Positions 45,005 to 54,600 of a stretch of DNA of 58,672 bases are shown here, piece by piece. Made by a program: the position numbers and the translations under genes. Within the stretch, counting starts at the first letter, position 1; each line of letters begins with the position of its first letter. The DNA is from Allobosea lathyri (GTDB taxonomy: Bacteria > Pseudomonadota > Alphaproteobacteria > Rhizobiales > Beijerinckiaceae). The notes under the pieces are model-generated. The model was not told where the DNA came from, ran no database searches, and worked only from the letters and a program-made list of their open reading frames with translations. Where the stretch lies: positions 7,501 to 66,172 of the forward strand of contig NZ_FNUY01000020.1 in assembly GCF_900108245.1 (NCBI RefSeq), read 5' to 3'.

Positions 45005-45541
45005 ATGACGACCTTCGCGATCCGCCCGGCTTTGCCCGCCGACATCCTGGCCATCACGGCGATCTACGGCCACGCCGTCACCCACGGCACCGCCTCCTGG
45101 GAACTGACACCGCCCGACGAAGCGGAGATGCAGCGACGCCTCGGCGCTGTCCTCTCCGGCGGTTACCCTTATCTCGTCGCCGAGCGCGATGGCGCGCTGC
45201 TCGGCTATGCCTATGCCGGCCCCTACCGCCCGCGCCCGGCCTACCGCTCCACCGTCGAGAATTCGATCTACGTCGCTCCCGGCGCGCAGGGCTCCGGCGT
45301 CGGAGCAGCGCTTCTCGCAGCTCTGATCGAAGCCTGCACGATGCGAGGTTTTCGCCAGATGGTCGCGGTCATCGGCGACGGCACCGGCGCCTCGGTCGGC
45401 TCACGCCGCCTGCATGAACGCGCCGGCTTCAGGCTGATCGGCGTCGCTGAAAAGGTCGGCTACAAGCACGGCCGCTGGCTCGATCAGATGCTGATGCAGA
45501 AGGAACTGGGCGAAGCGGACAGGACGCCGCCTCAAGCGTGA
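45005..45541 (+). CDS. GNAT N-acetyltransferase, phosphinothricin-acetyltransferase-like
   Basis: A 178-residue GNAT enzyme of the Pat/Bar-like group. Typical segments are AITAIYGHAVTHGTASWEL, ENSIYVAPGAQGSGVGAALL (acetyl-CoA loop) and MVAVIGDGTGASVGSRRLHE, then GFRLIGVAEKVGYKHGRW. Such enzymes acetylate small amines such as methionine derivatives; the true substrate is unknown. The gene converges with the DUF2794 gene, leaving only 3 bp. Confidence 0.9.
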   Translation: MTTFAIRPALPADILAITAIYGHAVTHGTASWELTPPDEAEMQRRLGAVLSGGYPYLVAERDGALLGYAYAGPYRPRPAYRSTVENSIYVAPGAQGSGVGAALLAALIEACTMRGFRQMVAVIGDGTGASVGSRRLHERAGFRLIGVAEKVGYKHGRWLDQMLMQKELGEADRTPPQA

Positions 45542-45544
45542 GCT

Positions 45545-45913
45545 TCAGCTCACGACGCTCAACCGCTTGTCGAGCACACGCAGCACACGCGACAGCTCCG
45601 TACCGCGCTTCAGCACCAGCCCTGTCGCGGCCACCACCGAATAGGCGCCCTGGCGTCTCGCCAGTGCCGGATTCTTGACGATTCGGTAGAGCGGCACCTC
45701 GGAGGCGCGGCGGTAGACCGAGAATTGCGCGGTATCCTTGAGGAAATCGATGGCGTAGTCGCGCCATTCGCCGGCCGCGACCATGCGCCCATAGAGGTTC
45801 AGCAGTTCGGAGAGTTCGCGGCGATCGAAGGTAACTGTCGCGGGTCTGGCCGGGCTGGGGAAGGCAACGACCCCGCCGGCCACCGGCGATTGCGGCGTTT
45901 CGCTCTCGCTCAT
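45545..45913 (-). CDS. DUF2794 protein
   Basis: A 122-residue alphaproteobacterial protein of the DUF2794 family. The core is FDRRELSELLNLYGRMVAAG then EWRDYAIDFLKDTAQFSVYR, followed by the SEVPLYRIVKNPALA region. Its function is unknown. I chose the ATG at 45913 after a GC-rich N-terminal extension in the same frame was set aside. Confidence 0.85.
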   Translation of the reverse strand: MSESETPQSPVAGGVVAFPSPARPATVTFDRRELSELLNLYGRMVAAGEWRDYAIDFLKDTAQFSVYRRASEVPLYRIVKNPALARRQGAYSVVAATGLVLKRGTELSRVLRVLDKRLSVVS

Positions 45914-46255
45914 TGCGCCTCCCGATCGGCGGCCGGCTGGCCGCGCCGTTTCATCGCCCCGATGATGCGCCCGTGATGCTGCGCTGGCAAGCAACCCCGT
46001 TGGGATGCGCCCGGCGGCGGATCACGCCTTCGTCAGCAATGCCGCATTTTCGCCCGAAACGCGCCAAGCCACCGACAAGTTGCGGCGCTCAACTCTGGAT
46101 CGTTGCCTCGACGGCCCGACCTTGCCGTTCTCCGGTTTGTCAGCCCCCCAGCCCCCCGGAGTTCCGGTGGGGTCGGGCCAGCGAGTCGAGGCCAACTCAG
46201 CGGCTGACGCTTCGCGTCGGCCGTTTTTCTTTGTCGGCCTCGTCGTGAGCAAGCC
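45914..46255. other. 342-bp ORF-free gap with a possible small RNA
   Basis: Neither strand has a convincing gene here. On the plus strand the gap ends with a strong terminator (46201-46232). It also holds a second hairpin (CCGGA / TCCGG inside CCCC / GGGG, about 46153-46172) and a segment GTCAGCC (46139-46145) that is a perfect complement of the terminator's left arm. The flanking genes are both on the minus strand, so no known plus-strand transcript needs this terminator. I found no clear promoter. Confidence 0.45.
46201..46232 (+). terminator. Orphan rho-independent terminator
   Basis: CGGCTGACG and CGTCGGCCG form a 9-bp stem (one G-T pair) closed by a tight TTC-containing loop, followed by TTTTTCTTT. 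No plus-strand ORF lies upstream for 660 bp, where the GNAT gene ends. Confidence 0.75.
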
Positions 46256-46873
46256 TCAGCGCACCTGACCGTGATAAGCCGCATTGGGCCGCATATCGAC
46301 CGCCGACGCCATCCGATTCGACATATTGAAGAACGACGCCACCGCACTGACGTCCCAGATGTCACGCTCGCCGAATCCGGCCGCGCGCAGGGCCGCACGG
46401 TCCTCTTCCTCGATGAGATGCGGCGTCTCGGTCAGCTTCACCGCGAAATCGAGCATGGCACGATGCCGCGCAGACAATGCGGCCGCCCGGTAGTTCATCA
46501 CCATCAGCTCACCGAGCACCGCGTCGCCCGAAAGCTGGCGAACAGCGGCGCCATGCGCGGTCAGGCAATAGTAGCAGCGGTTCACGCTGGAGACCGCGAC
46601 CGCGATCATCTCGCGCTCCAGCTTCGACAATCCCGACGGCGCCAGCATCAAATCATTGTAGAAGGCGCCGAAGGCTGTCAGCTTGGCGTCGTCATGCGCG
46701 TAAGACAAAAGAACATTCGGCACGAAGCCGAGCTTTTCCAGACACTTGTCGAAATAGGCCCGATTCTCCGCCGAAAGCTCGGCCTGGGGCAGGGCAAGCG
46801 CCATCGCCGGTGGCGAGACGTCCTGCTGCGCCGGGATTTCACCGACCTTCGGTTTGTCATGCTTTATCGCCAT
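46256..46873 (-). CDS. AhpD-like / carboxymuconolactone decarboxylase-family protein
   Basis: A 205-residue all-helical protein of the peroxidase-related AhpD superfamily. The active-site CxxC with nearby His is C100, C103 and H107 (RCYYCLTAHG), and EREMIAVAVSSVN precedes it. It may act as a thiol peroxidase or reductase. The ATG at 46873 gives the usual length. Confidence 0.87.
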   Translation of the reverse strand: MAIKHDKPKVGEIPAQQDVSPPAMALALPQAELSAENRAYFDKCLEKLGFVPNVLLSYAHDDAKLTAFGAFYNDLMLAPSGLSKLEREMIAVAVSSVNRCYYCLTAHGAAVRQLSGDAVLGELMVMNYRAAALSARHRAMLDFAVKLTETPHLIEEEDRAALRAAGFGERDIWDVSAVASFFNMSNRMASAVDMRPNAAYHGQVR

Positions 46874-46986
46874 GGTCTGTCCTGTCGCCTCGCTTCGAGC
46901 CGTGGATTTGCCGCAGGTTAAGCGCGACAAAGTTGAAAGGCCGCACAGCCTATGTCATCGCTGCGGCAAAATAACAGGGGTGGAAG

Positions 46987-49900
46987 ATGGCCAAGCGGGT
47001 GACGAATGCAACGGCAGCGGCAATTGCCGCGATCGAGGCCGCGGCTTCCGGATTGGGAAGCGCCATGCCGCAGGAGTTTCCGCGACTGCTTTTCGGACGG
47101 GCCGTCGCCGAGGATCTCGATGCGCTGCCACCCGATATGCTCGCGCGCGCCGCTGCTGCCGCCTATGACCACCTGATTGCGCCGAGGAAGCCGGAAACCA
47201 TCAATCTGCGTTTCCGCGACGACGGTTTCAGCAGTGAGGGCCGCGAGCGGCAGCTGACGATTCTCGAAGTCGTCAACGACAACAAGGCGTTCCTGCTCGA
47301 TTCGACGCTGGCCGAGCTGGCCGAGCAGGGCTATGAGCCGCGCCTCGTTGCGCACCCGATCCTGGCGGTTTCGCGTGATGCGCAGGGCGACTTTCTCGCG
47401 CTGGCCGGCGAGGCTGCCGGCCGCGCGCCAGAAGGCACGCGTCGCGAAAGCCTGATCCATATCCATCTCGACCGGATCGACACGGCCGAGGCCCGCGACA
47501 GATTGCGGACCGGACTGGAACGCGTCTATGCCGATGTGGGCCTCGCCGTCGAGGATTGGGCCGCGATGCGCGGCCGCATTACCGAGGTCATCCAGGCCTA
47601 CCGCGCCAATCCGCCGCCGCTGCCGGAGGACGAGGTCGCAGAGGCCTTGCAGTTCCTGGAATGGATCGCCGGCGACAATTTCACCCTGCTCGGCATGCGG
47701 GCCTATCGCTTTCCGGGCGGCGACGTTGCCGCCGACCCGATCGAAGGCTCCGGCCTGGGCATCCTGCGCGATCCCGACGTCAAGGTCCTCCGCAAGAACA
47801 GCGAGATGGTCACGACGACGCCGGAAATCCGCGCCTTCCTCGCCAAGCCGCAAGCGCTCATCATTACCAAGGCCAACGTCAAGAGCCGGGTGCACCGCCG
47901 CGTCCATCTCGACTATGTCGGCGTCAAGCTGTTCACGCCCGATGGCCGTCTCGACGGCGAGCTGCGCATTCTCGGCCTGCTCACCTCCAACGCCTATACC
48001 GGCAGCGCCCGCGCGATCCCCTATCTGCGTCTGAAAGTCGCCCGCGTCGCCAAGAGCACCGGATTCGATGCCGCAAGCTATTCCGGCCGGGCGCTGCTCA
48101 ATGTTCTCGACGCGTTTCCGCGCGACGAGCTCTTCCAGATCGACGCCGGAACGCTGGAGAGCTTTGCGCTCGACATCCTGCAATTGACCGAGCGGCCGCG
48201 TATCCGCGCGCTGGCGCGTGTCGATGAATTCGACCGTTTCGTCTCGATCCTGGTCTTCATTCCGAAGGATCGTTACGACACGCAGGTTCGCCGCCGCGTG
48301 GGCGATTTCCTCGCGCGCATCTATCAGGGGCGCGTTTCGGCTGCCTATCCGGCCTATCCCGACGGGCGGCTCTCCCGCACGCATTACATTATCGGCCGCG
48401 ACGAGGGCAAAACCCCGAAAGTCGATCGCGCTACCCTGGAAGCGGGGATCTCCGCGATCGTGCGGACCTGGGGCGACGGGCTGAAGGAGGTTCTCGACCA
48501 GGAAAAGGCCGGCCCCGCCGCGCGCGCGCTGGCCGAGCGCTATGCCGAGGCTTTTGGAGCTGCCTATCGCGAGCGCTTCGCCGCCGGCGATGCGCTTGTC
48601 GATATCGACATGCTGCAGAAGCTCACGCCCGAGCGCCCGCGCGCGGTCAATCTCTACCGTCGCGAGGGCGACCCGGCGACGCGCGCCAATCTCAAGGTGT
48701 TCTCGCGCGGCGCGGCGATCTCGCTCTCGGCCCGCGTGCCCGTGCTGGAAAACATGGGCTTCCGCGTCGTCAACGAGCGCACCTACAACATCATGCCGCA
48801 GACGGCGGCCGGCAATGGCGCGGAGAATGCCCGCGTCTGGCTGCATGACATGACGTTGGAACGCGCCGACGACAGCGAAATCGACGTCATCAGCCTCGAC
48901 CCGACCATCGAGGCGGCGCTGATGGCGCAGTTCCGCGGCCTCGCGGAATCCGATCGCTTCGACCAACTGGTGCTGGCGGCCGGCCTCGCCTGGCGCGAGG
49001 CGGCACTGCTGCGCGCGCTCGGGCGCTATCTGCGCCAGGTCGGTGCACCCTATGCGCAAAGCTATATCGCCGACGCCCTGACCCGCCATGCCGGCATCGC
49101 ATCCGGCCTGATCGCGCTCTTCGTCGCCAAATTCGATCCCCGCCTGACGGATGGCGAACGCGACAAAGCCTGCGCCGCCGAGCGCGCCAAGATCGAGACC
49201 GCGCTCGATGCCGTCACCAGCCTGGACGAGGACCGCATCCTGCGCCGCCTCGTCAATCTGATCGATGCGAGCCTGCGCACCAATTTCTTCCAGATCGGCA
49301 CGGATGGGCAGCCGCGCGGCACGATCTCGATCAAATACGACTGCGCCAAGGTCGATTCGCTCCCGCTGCCGCGCCCGCTCTACGAGATCTTCGTCTATTC
49401 GCCCCGCGTCGAGGGCATCCATATGCGCTTCGGCAAGGTCGCGCGCGGCGGGCTGCGCTGGTCCGACCGGCCGCAGGATTTCCGCACCGAGGTGCTCGGC
49501 CTCGTCAAGGCGCAGCAGGTCAAGAACGCCGTCATCGTTCCGGTCGGCGCCAAGGGCGGCTTCGTGCCCAAGCAGCTGCCGGCCCCGACCGACAGGCAGG
49601 CCTGGCTCGCCGAGGGCACCGAGAGCTACCGCATCTTCGTGCGCACCTTGCTCGAACTGACCGATAATCTCGACGGCGAAACCGTCGTGCCCCCGCCCGA
49701 CACCGTGCGTCACGACGGCGACGACCCCTATCTCGTCGTCGCCGCCGACAAGGGTACCGCGACCTTCTCCGACACAGCCAACGCGCTCTCGCTGGAGAAG
49801 CATCACTGGCTCGGCGATGCCTTCGCCTCCGGCGGCTCGCAGGGCTACGATCATAAGGGCATGGGCATCACGGCGCGCGGCGCCTGGGAGGCGGTCAAGC

Positions 49901-51834
49901 GCCACTTCCGCGAGGTCGACATCGACATCCAGACGACCCCCTTCACGGTTGCCGGTGTCGGCGACATGTCGGGCGACGTCTTCGGCAACGGCATGCTGCT
50001 TTCGCCTGCGATCAAGCTGATCGCCGCCTTCGATCACCGCGATATCTTCCTCGATCCCGAGCCGGACACCGCGAAATCCCTGGCCGAGCGCCAGCGTCTG
50101 TTCGCCTTGCCGCGTTCCTCCTGGGGCGATTACGACAAGTCGCTGATTTCGGAAGGCGGCGGCGTGTTCTCGCGCCAGGCCAAGAGCATTCCGCTCTCGA
50201 AGGCGGTGCAGGCCATGCTCGATCTGCCCAAGTCCGAGGTTTCGCCGCCGGAACTGATGACGGCGATCCTTAAAAGCCGCGTCGATCTGCTCTGGTTCGG
50301 CGGCATCGGCACCTATATCCGCGCGGCCGACGAGACTGACGCTCAGGTCGGCGACCGCGCCAATGACGCGATCCGCATCACCGGCGGCGATCTCCGGGCC
50401 CGCGTCATCGGCGAGGGCGCCAATCTGGGTAGCACCCAGCGCGGACGCATCGAGGCTGCCCGCAAGGGCGTGAAGCTCAACACCGACGCGATCGACAACT
50501 CGGCGGGCGTCAACACCTCCGACCTTGAGGTCAACATCAAGATCGCCCTCGCAGGGCCGGTCAAGGATGGCCGCCTGGCCGAGGACGACCGCAACGCATT
50601 GCTGGCGACGATGACCGACGAGGTCGGCCTGCTCGTCCTGCGCAACAACTACCTGCAGCCGCTGGCGCTTTCGCTGACGGAAGCTCAAGGCGTGGCGGCA
50701 ATACCCGATCTGCGTCGGCTGATGCAGTCATTGGAGGCCGAAGGCCGGCTCGACCGCACGGTCGAGTACCTGCCCAGCGACGCCATCATCGCCGAGCGCG
50801 AGAAGCGCGGCGAGAGCCTGACCCGGCCGGAGCTCGCGGTCCTGCTCGCCTACGCCAAGCTCGCCTTGCACGATGCGCTGCTGGAATCGACGGTTCCCGA
50901 CGATCTCTATCTGAACAGCGAGCTCGTCCGCTATTTCCCCAAGGCCCTGCGCGACGGCTACGGGCCGGAAATCGCGACACACAAGCTGCGCCGCGAGATC
51001 GTCGCGACCCAGCTTGCCAACGCGATCATCAACCGTGGCGGCCCCGCCATCGTCACCACGCTGGCCGACCGGACGCGCGCCGAAGCGCCGGCCATCGCCG
51101 CCGCCTATGCGATCGCGCGCGATTCCTTCGACCTGATCGCGCTCAACGGCGCGATCGATGCGCTCGACGCAAAGGTGCCCGGCAGGACGCAGCTCGGCCT
51201 CTATGGCGCGGCACAGGCGCTCGTCTCCGACCGGATGAGCTGGTTCCTGCGTCGCGGGGTAGCAAAGCCCGGTTCGATCGAGCAGACCGTCGCGCATTAT
51301 GCCAAGGGCGTCGCGGAATTGGCGGAGGGGCTGGACAGCCTGCTGCCCGAGGCCGCGGCGCAAGCGCGTCTCGCTCGCATCGCCGTTCTCGTCTCGGAGG
51401 GAGTGCCCGACGTGCTTGCAGCCCGTGTCGCCAGCCTGCCGGCTCTGGCTGAGGCGACCGATATCGTCGATATCGCCGAGCGGACAGGACGCAGCATCAC
51501 CGACGTCGCGCGGATTCATTTCGGAGTCGATTCGGTCTTCGGCCTGTCCAATCTCGGTGGTTCGGCCGCCGCCGTGCCGGCCACGGACGACTATGAGCGC
51601 CTTGCCCGCGAGCGCGCGGTCGAGACCCTTGACGACGCCCATTCCGGCCTGACGCAGGAGATCGCTTCGGGCACCAATGGCGCCGGCACGCTCGAAAGCT
51701 GGCTCGGCGAACGCGGAGCCGAGGCCGAGCGGACCCGCAACACCGTCCAGGCCATCGCCACGTCGGGCCTCTCGCTGCCCAAGCTGATGGTAGCGGCCGG
51801 CATGCTTGCCGATCTGCCGCGCAAGCACATCTGA
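46987..51834 (+). CDS. gdh: NAD-specific glutamate dehydrogenase, large (L_180) type
   Basis: A 1615-residue catabolic enzyme that turns glutamate into 2-oxoglutarate and ammonia with NAD+. It belongs to the very large 180-kDa class, made of a long N-terminal regulatory part (about 1-720), a catalytic core and a C-terminal extension. The catalytic core is clear at about 810-870: KVARGGLRWSDRPQDFRTEV then GLVKAQQVKNAVIVPVGAKG. The conserved VAADKGTATFSDTAN and KGMGITARGAWEAVKRHFRE follow. It is single-copy here and starts 113 bp from the divergent AhpD-like gene. Confidence 0.95.
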   Translation: MAKRVTNATAAAIAAIEAAASGLGSAMPQEFPRLLFGRAVAEDLDALPPDMLARAAAAAYDHLIAPRKPETINLRFRDDGFSSEGRERQLTILEVVNDNKAFLLDSTLAELAEQGYEPRLVAHPILAVSRDAQGDFLALAGEAAGRAPEGTRRESLIHIHLDRIDTAEARDRLRTGLERVYADVGLAVEDWAAMRGRITEVIQAYRANPPPLPEDEVAEALQFLEWIAGDNFTLLGMRAYRFPGGDVAADPIEGSGLGILRDPDVKVLRKNSEMVTTTPEIRAFLAKPQALIITKANVKSRVHRRVHLDYVGVKLFTPDGRLDGELRILGLLTSNAYTGSARAIPYLRLKVARVAKSTGFDAASYSGRALLNVLDAFPRDELFQIDAGTLESFALDILQLTERPRIRALARVDEFDRFVSILVFIPKDRYDTQVRRRVGDFLARIYQGRVSAAYPAYPDGRLSRTHYIIGRDEGKTPKVDRATLEAGISAIVRTWGDGLKEVLDQEKAGPAARALAERYAEAFGAAYRERFAAGDALVDIDMLQKLTPERPRAVNLYRREGDPATRANLKVFSRGAAISLSARVPVLENMGFRVVNERTYNIMPQTAAGNGAENARVWLHDMTLERADDSEIDVISLDPTIEAALMAQFRGLAESDRFDQLVLAAGLAWREAALLRALGRYLRQVGAPYAQSYIADALTRHAGIASGLIALFVAKFDPRLTDGERDKACAAERAKIETALDAVTSLDEDRILRRLVNLIDASLRTNFFQIGTDGQPRGTISIKYDCAKVDSLPLPRPLYEIFVYSPRVEGIHMRFGKVARGGLRWSDRPQDFRTEVLGLVKAQQVKNAVIVPVGAKGGFVPKQLPAPTDRQAWLAEGTESYRIFVRTLLELTDNLDGETVVPPPDTVRHDGDDPYLVVAADKGTATFSDTANALSLEKHHWLGDAFASGGSQGYDHKGMGITARGAWEAVKRHFREVDIDIQTTPFTVAGVGDMSGDVFGNGMLLSPAIKLIAAFDHRDIFLDPEPDTAKSLAERQRLFALPRSSWGDYDKSLISEGGGVFSRQAKSIPLSKAVQAMLDLPKSEVSPPELMTAILKSRVDLLWFGGIGTYIRAADETDAQVGDRANDAIRITGGDLRARVIGEGANLGSTQRGRIEAARKGVKLNTDAIDNSAGVNTSDLEVNIKIALAGPVKDGRLAEDDRNALLATMTDEVGLLVLRNNYLQPLALSLTEAQGVAAIPDLRRLMQSLEAEGRLDRTVEYLPSDAIIAEREKRGESLTRPELAVLLAYAKLALHDALLESTVPDDLYLNSELVRYFPKALRDGYGPEIATHKLRREIVATQLANAIINRGGPAIVTTLADRTRAEAPAIAAAYAIARDSFDLIALNGAIDALDAKVPGRTQLGLYGAAQALVSDRMSWFLRRGVAKPGSIEQTVAHYAKGVAELAEGLDSLLPEAAAQARLARIAVLVSEGVPDVLAARVASLPALAEATDIVDIAERTGRSITDVARIHFGVDSVFGLSNLGGSAAAVPATDDYERLARERAVETLDDAHSGLTQEIASGTNGAGTLESWLGERGAEAERTRNTVQAIATSGLSLPKLMVAAGMLADLPRKHI

Positions 51835-51849
51835 ATCGGAAACGAGATC

Positions 51850-52044
51850 ATGACCGAAACCGAACCCACGACACGGATCGATCCCAAACTGCTCGAGATT
51901 CTGGTCTGTCCGCTGACCAAGAGCACGCTGGAATATGATGCCGCCAGGCAGGAACTGATCAGCAAGGCGGCCAAGCTCGCCTATCCGATCCGCGACGGCA
52001 TCCCGATCATGCTGCCGGAAGAGGCGCGGCAGCTGGAAGGGTGA
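51850..52044 (+). CDS. Trm112-like (UPF0434) small protein
   Basis: A 64-residue protein of the Trm112/YcaR family. The core is LLEILVCPLTKSTLEYDAAR, then LISKAAKLAYPIRDGIPIML. The zinc site of other members is reduced to one Cys here. Trm112 homologues support methyltransferases in eukaryotes; the bacterial role is unsettled. It follows the dehydrogenase gene by 15 bp and is probably co-transcribed. Confidence 0.9.
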   Translation: MTETEPTTRIDPKLLEILVCPLTKSTLEYDAARQELISKAAKLAYPIRDGIPIMLPEEARQLEG

Positions 52045-52052
52045 AGGAAGCC

Positions 52053-52160
52053 GTCATTCCCGGGGCGGAGCGAAGCACAGACCCGAGAATCCTTTCCCGG
52101 AAAAAGCGCGGGCAATGGCACTTCCGTCCGCGAGAGATGGTCGGGTCAAGCCCGACCATG
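52053..52160. repeat. Dispersed repeat copy B and a short hairpin
   Basis: A segment beginning GTCATTCCCGGGGCGGAGCG and running to AGACCCGAGA matches the repeat at 23647. It is followed by the arms GGTCGGG / CCCGACC around TCAAG (near 52138-52157), a small stem. The gap separates the convergent Trm112 and UbiH-like genes. Confidence 0.65.
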
Positions 52161-52170
52161 ACGCTTGAAA

Positions 52171-53424
52171 CTACAGCGCCTCGCCCTTCAGCAATCGCGG
52201 CGTCGCGCCCGTCAGCCCCGCCGCCTCGCGGATAAAGAAGCGCTTCAGCCCCGGCAGGCGGTCGACCAGCCCCAGGCCGAGATCGCGCGCGAGCCGGACC
52301 GGCGTGACGTCATTGGAGAACAGGCGGTTGAGCCCGTCCGTAACGGCGCCCATCGCCACCGTGTCGAAGCGCCGGGCGCGCTCATAGCCTTCGAGCACGT
52401 CGAGCGTGCCGGGATCGAGCCCCAGGCGAGCAGCGTCCACGATGGTCTCGGCCAGTGCCGCGACATCCTTCAGCCCGAGATTGAGCCCCTGTCCGGCGAT
52501 CGGGTGGATCACATGGGCGGCGTCGCCCAGCAGCGCCAGCCGCTCGCCGACGAAGCGTCGCGCCACGCCGAAGCCCAGCGGATGCGACCTAACAGCGCTT
52601 TCCAGCGCGATCTCGCCCAGTTCCAAACCGAAACGCTGCTCGATCTCGGCGAGCATGTCGGCCTCATCAAGCGATAGCAGCGCCGGAACATCCTCGCTGG
52701 CTTGCGTCCAGACGATCGACGAGCGGTGTCCGAGCTTGCCGCCATCTGTCAAGGGCAGGATGGCGAAAGGCCCCGATGGCAGGAAATGCTCGACCGCGCG
52801 GCCGCCATGCGGGCGCTCGTGGCTGAGCGTCGCGACCAGCCCCGATTGGCCGTAACCCCAGCCGACCCAGCCGATACCCGCAAGTTCACGCAGCTTCGAG
52901 CGCGCACCATCGGCCGCTACCAACAAGGTCGCATGTAACTTCTCGCCACCCGATAGAGTGAGTTCGATACCCGCATCATCACTCTCGAAGCGGCGCACAC
53001 CCTCCCGCCTGAACTCGACGTCGGCCGCAGTGGCGGCTTCGAGCAGGGCCGTCAGCAAAGCGCGGTTCTCGACCATATGGGCAAAGGGCTGGCCCGGTTC
53101 GACCTCGCCGTCGAAAGTCAGGAAGACCGGGCGGACGGCGTCGCCATTGCGGCTGTCCGAGACGATCATTTCCGTCATCGGCTGCGCTGTCGCCGCGACA
53201 GCCTCCCAGATGCCGAGTGCCTGCAGCATCGCCTGTGCGGCGGCAGCAACGGCATAGGCGCGATTGTCGTTGCGAACAGGCGTTGCCAGCGCCGGATCGG
53301 CAAGAACGACCGAGAATGCGGTGCCCAGCGCCTGTTTCAGGGCCAGCGCCAAGGAGAGCCCGGCAATCCCCCCTCCCGCGATCACGATGCGATCGCCGGA
53401 TGCCTTGGTTTCTACAGCCATCAT
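52171..53424 (-). CDS. FAD-dependent ubiquinone biosynthesis hydroxylase (UbiH/UbiF/COQ6 family)
   Basis: A 417-residue flavoprotein monooxygenase that would hydroxylate the aromatic ring of ubiquinone precursors. The FAD-binding motif GGGIAGLSLAL is near the start, DG follows in LLVAADGARSKLRELAGI, and the second FAD motif is LLGDAAHVIHPIAGQGLN. Which ring carbon (C5, C6 or C1) it attacks cannot be told, because alphaproteobacteria use varied sets of these enzymes. The start is one of two adjacent ATGs (53424 or 53421). Confidence 0.9.
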   Translation of the reverse strand: MMAVETKASGDRIVIAGGGIAGLSLALALKQALGTAFSVVLADPALATPVRNDNRAYAVAAAAQAMLQALGIWEAVAATAQPMTEMIVSDSRNGDAVRPVFLTFDGEVEPGQPFAHMVENRALLTALLEAATAADVEFRREGVRRFESDDAGIELTLSGGEKLHATLLVAADGARSKLRELAGIGWVGWGYGQSGLVATLSHERPHGGRAVEHFLPSGPFAILPLTDGGKLGHRSSIVWTQASEDVPALLSLDEADMLAEIEQRFGLELGEIALESAVRSHPLGFGVARRFVGERLALLGDAAHVIHPIAGQGLNLGLKDVAALAETIVDAARLGLDPGTLDVLEGYERARRFDTVAMGAVTDGLNRLFSNDVTPVRLARDLGLGLVDRLPGLKRFFIREAAGLTGATPRLLKGEAL

Positions 53425-53610
53425 GCTTCTCCAAGTTCCGACATCGACCGGACCTCCGACACGGATCGACGGAGGCCACTCCTGCTGCACCGTCAGCTTG
53501 ACGGCGCGGGACGCGTCGGTGCTGATGCGAAACGACCGGCCATCCTCTGCGAGCCGCCGGCCGGCCCGTCAAGCCGCTCCACCCTTCAACCCGCCTCAGC
53601 AGAGCAGAGC

Positions 53611-54477
53611 ATGTCACAGATCAGCGACTCCCTGATGTCGATCCTCGACCTCGAGCCGCTCGAACGCAATCTGTTCCGCGGTCGCAGCCCCCAGATCGGC
53701 TGGCCGCGCGTCTTCGGCGGGCAGGTCATCGGCCAGGCCCTCTACGCCGCCTGCAAGACGGTCGAAGACCGTCAGCCGCATTCGCTGCATGCCTATTTCC
53801 TGCTGCCGGGCGATCCCGAAATCCCGATCGTCTACGAAGTCGACCGCCTGCGCGACGGCCGGTCCTTCACCACGCGGCGGGTTCTCGCAATCCAGAAGGG
53901 CGAGGCGATTTTCGCCATGTCGGCCTCCTTCCAGATCGAGGAACCCGGCTACGAGCACCAGATGCCGATGCCGGCCGTGCCGATGCCCGAGGAGCTTCCC
54001 GATAGAGAGGAAATGAAGCGCAGCGTGCTGCCGCATATGCCCAAGGCCGTCCGCGCCTATTACGAGCGCGAAAGGCCGATCGAGGTCCGGCCGGTCGAGC
54101 TGGCGCGTTACGCCACCGGCGGCAAGATGGAGCCGAAGTTCAACGTCTGGATCAAGGCGATGCATCCCTTGCCCGACGACCCGGCGATCCACCGCAGCGT
54201 ACTCGCCTACGCCTCGGACCTGATGCTGCTCGATTCCAGCCTGATCGCGCATGGCACGACCGTCTTCGACCAGAAGATCCAGGGGGCGAGCCTCGACCAC
54301 GCGCTCTGGTTCCATCGGCCGTTCCGCGCCGACGAATGGCTGCTCTACGCACAGGACAGCCCATCGACCTCGGGTGCGCGCGGCTTCTCGCGTGGCCTCG
54401 TCTTCGACAGGCAGGGCCGGCTCGTCGCCTCCGTCGCGCAGGAGGGCTTGATCCGCCCGCGCCCTGACATCGCCTGA
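53611..54477 (+). CDS. tesB: Acyl-CoA thioesterase II
   Basis: A 288-residue double-hot-dog enzyme that hydrolyses medium- and long-chain acyl-CoA. The family segments are FRGRSPQIGWPRVFGGQVIG, GRSFTTRRVLAIQ, ASDLMLLDSSL and SLDHALWFHRPFR, ending with VASVAQEGLIR; the Asp and Gln in the last three fit the catalytic network. It is divergent from the UbiH-like gene with a 186-bp gap and lies upstream of glnK. Confidence 0.93.
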   Translation: MSQISDSLMSILDLEPLERNLFRGRSPQIGWPRVFGGQVIGQALYAACKTVEDRQPHSLHAYFLLPGDPEIPIVYEVDRLRDGRSFTTRRVLAIQKGEAIFAMSASFQIEEPGYEHQMPMPAVPMPEELPDREEMKRSVLPHMPKAVRAYYERERPIEVRPVELARYATGGKMEPKFNVWIKAMHPLPDDPAIHRSVLAYASDLMLLDSSLIAHGTTVFDQKIQGASLDHALWFHRPFRADEWLLYAQDSPSTSGARGFSRGLVFDRQGRLVASVAQEGLIRPRPDIA

Positions 54478-54600
54478 GCACTTTGCGGGCATAAGTCCAA
54501 TAATTCGGCAGATGCCTATTTCAGTGGCATAGACTGCCCACCTCCTCTGTTTCCGCAGCCTGATTCGTCACATCCCCGCTGCGATGCAGCGCGGGGCAGT

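Noticed and set aside
46918..50688. A 1256-codon open frame antisense to NAD-glutamate dehydrogenase
   Set aside because: Long antisense frames are expected opposite GC-rich coding DNA. The sense strand encodes an unmistakable enzyme.
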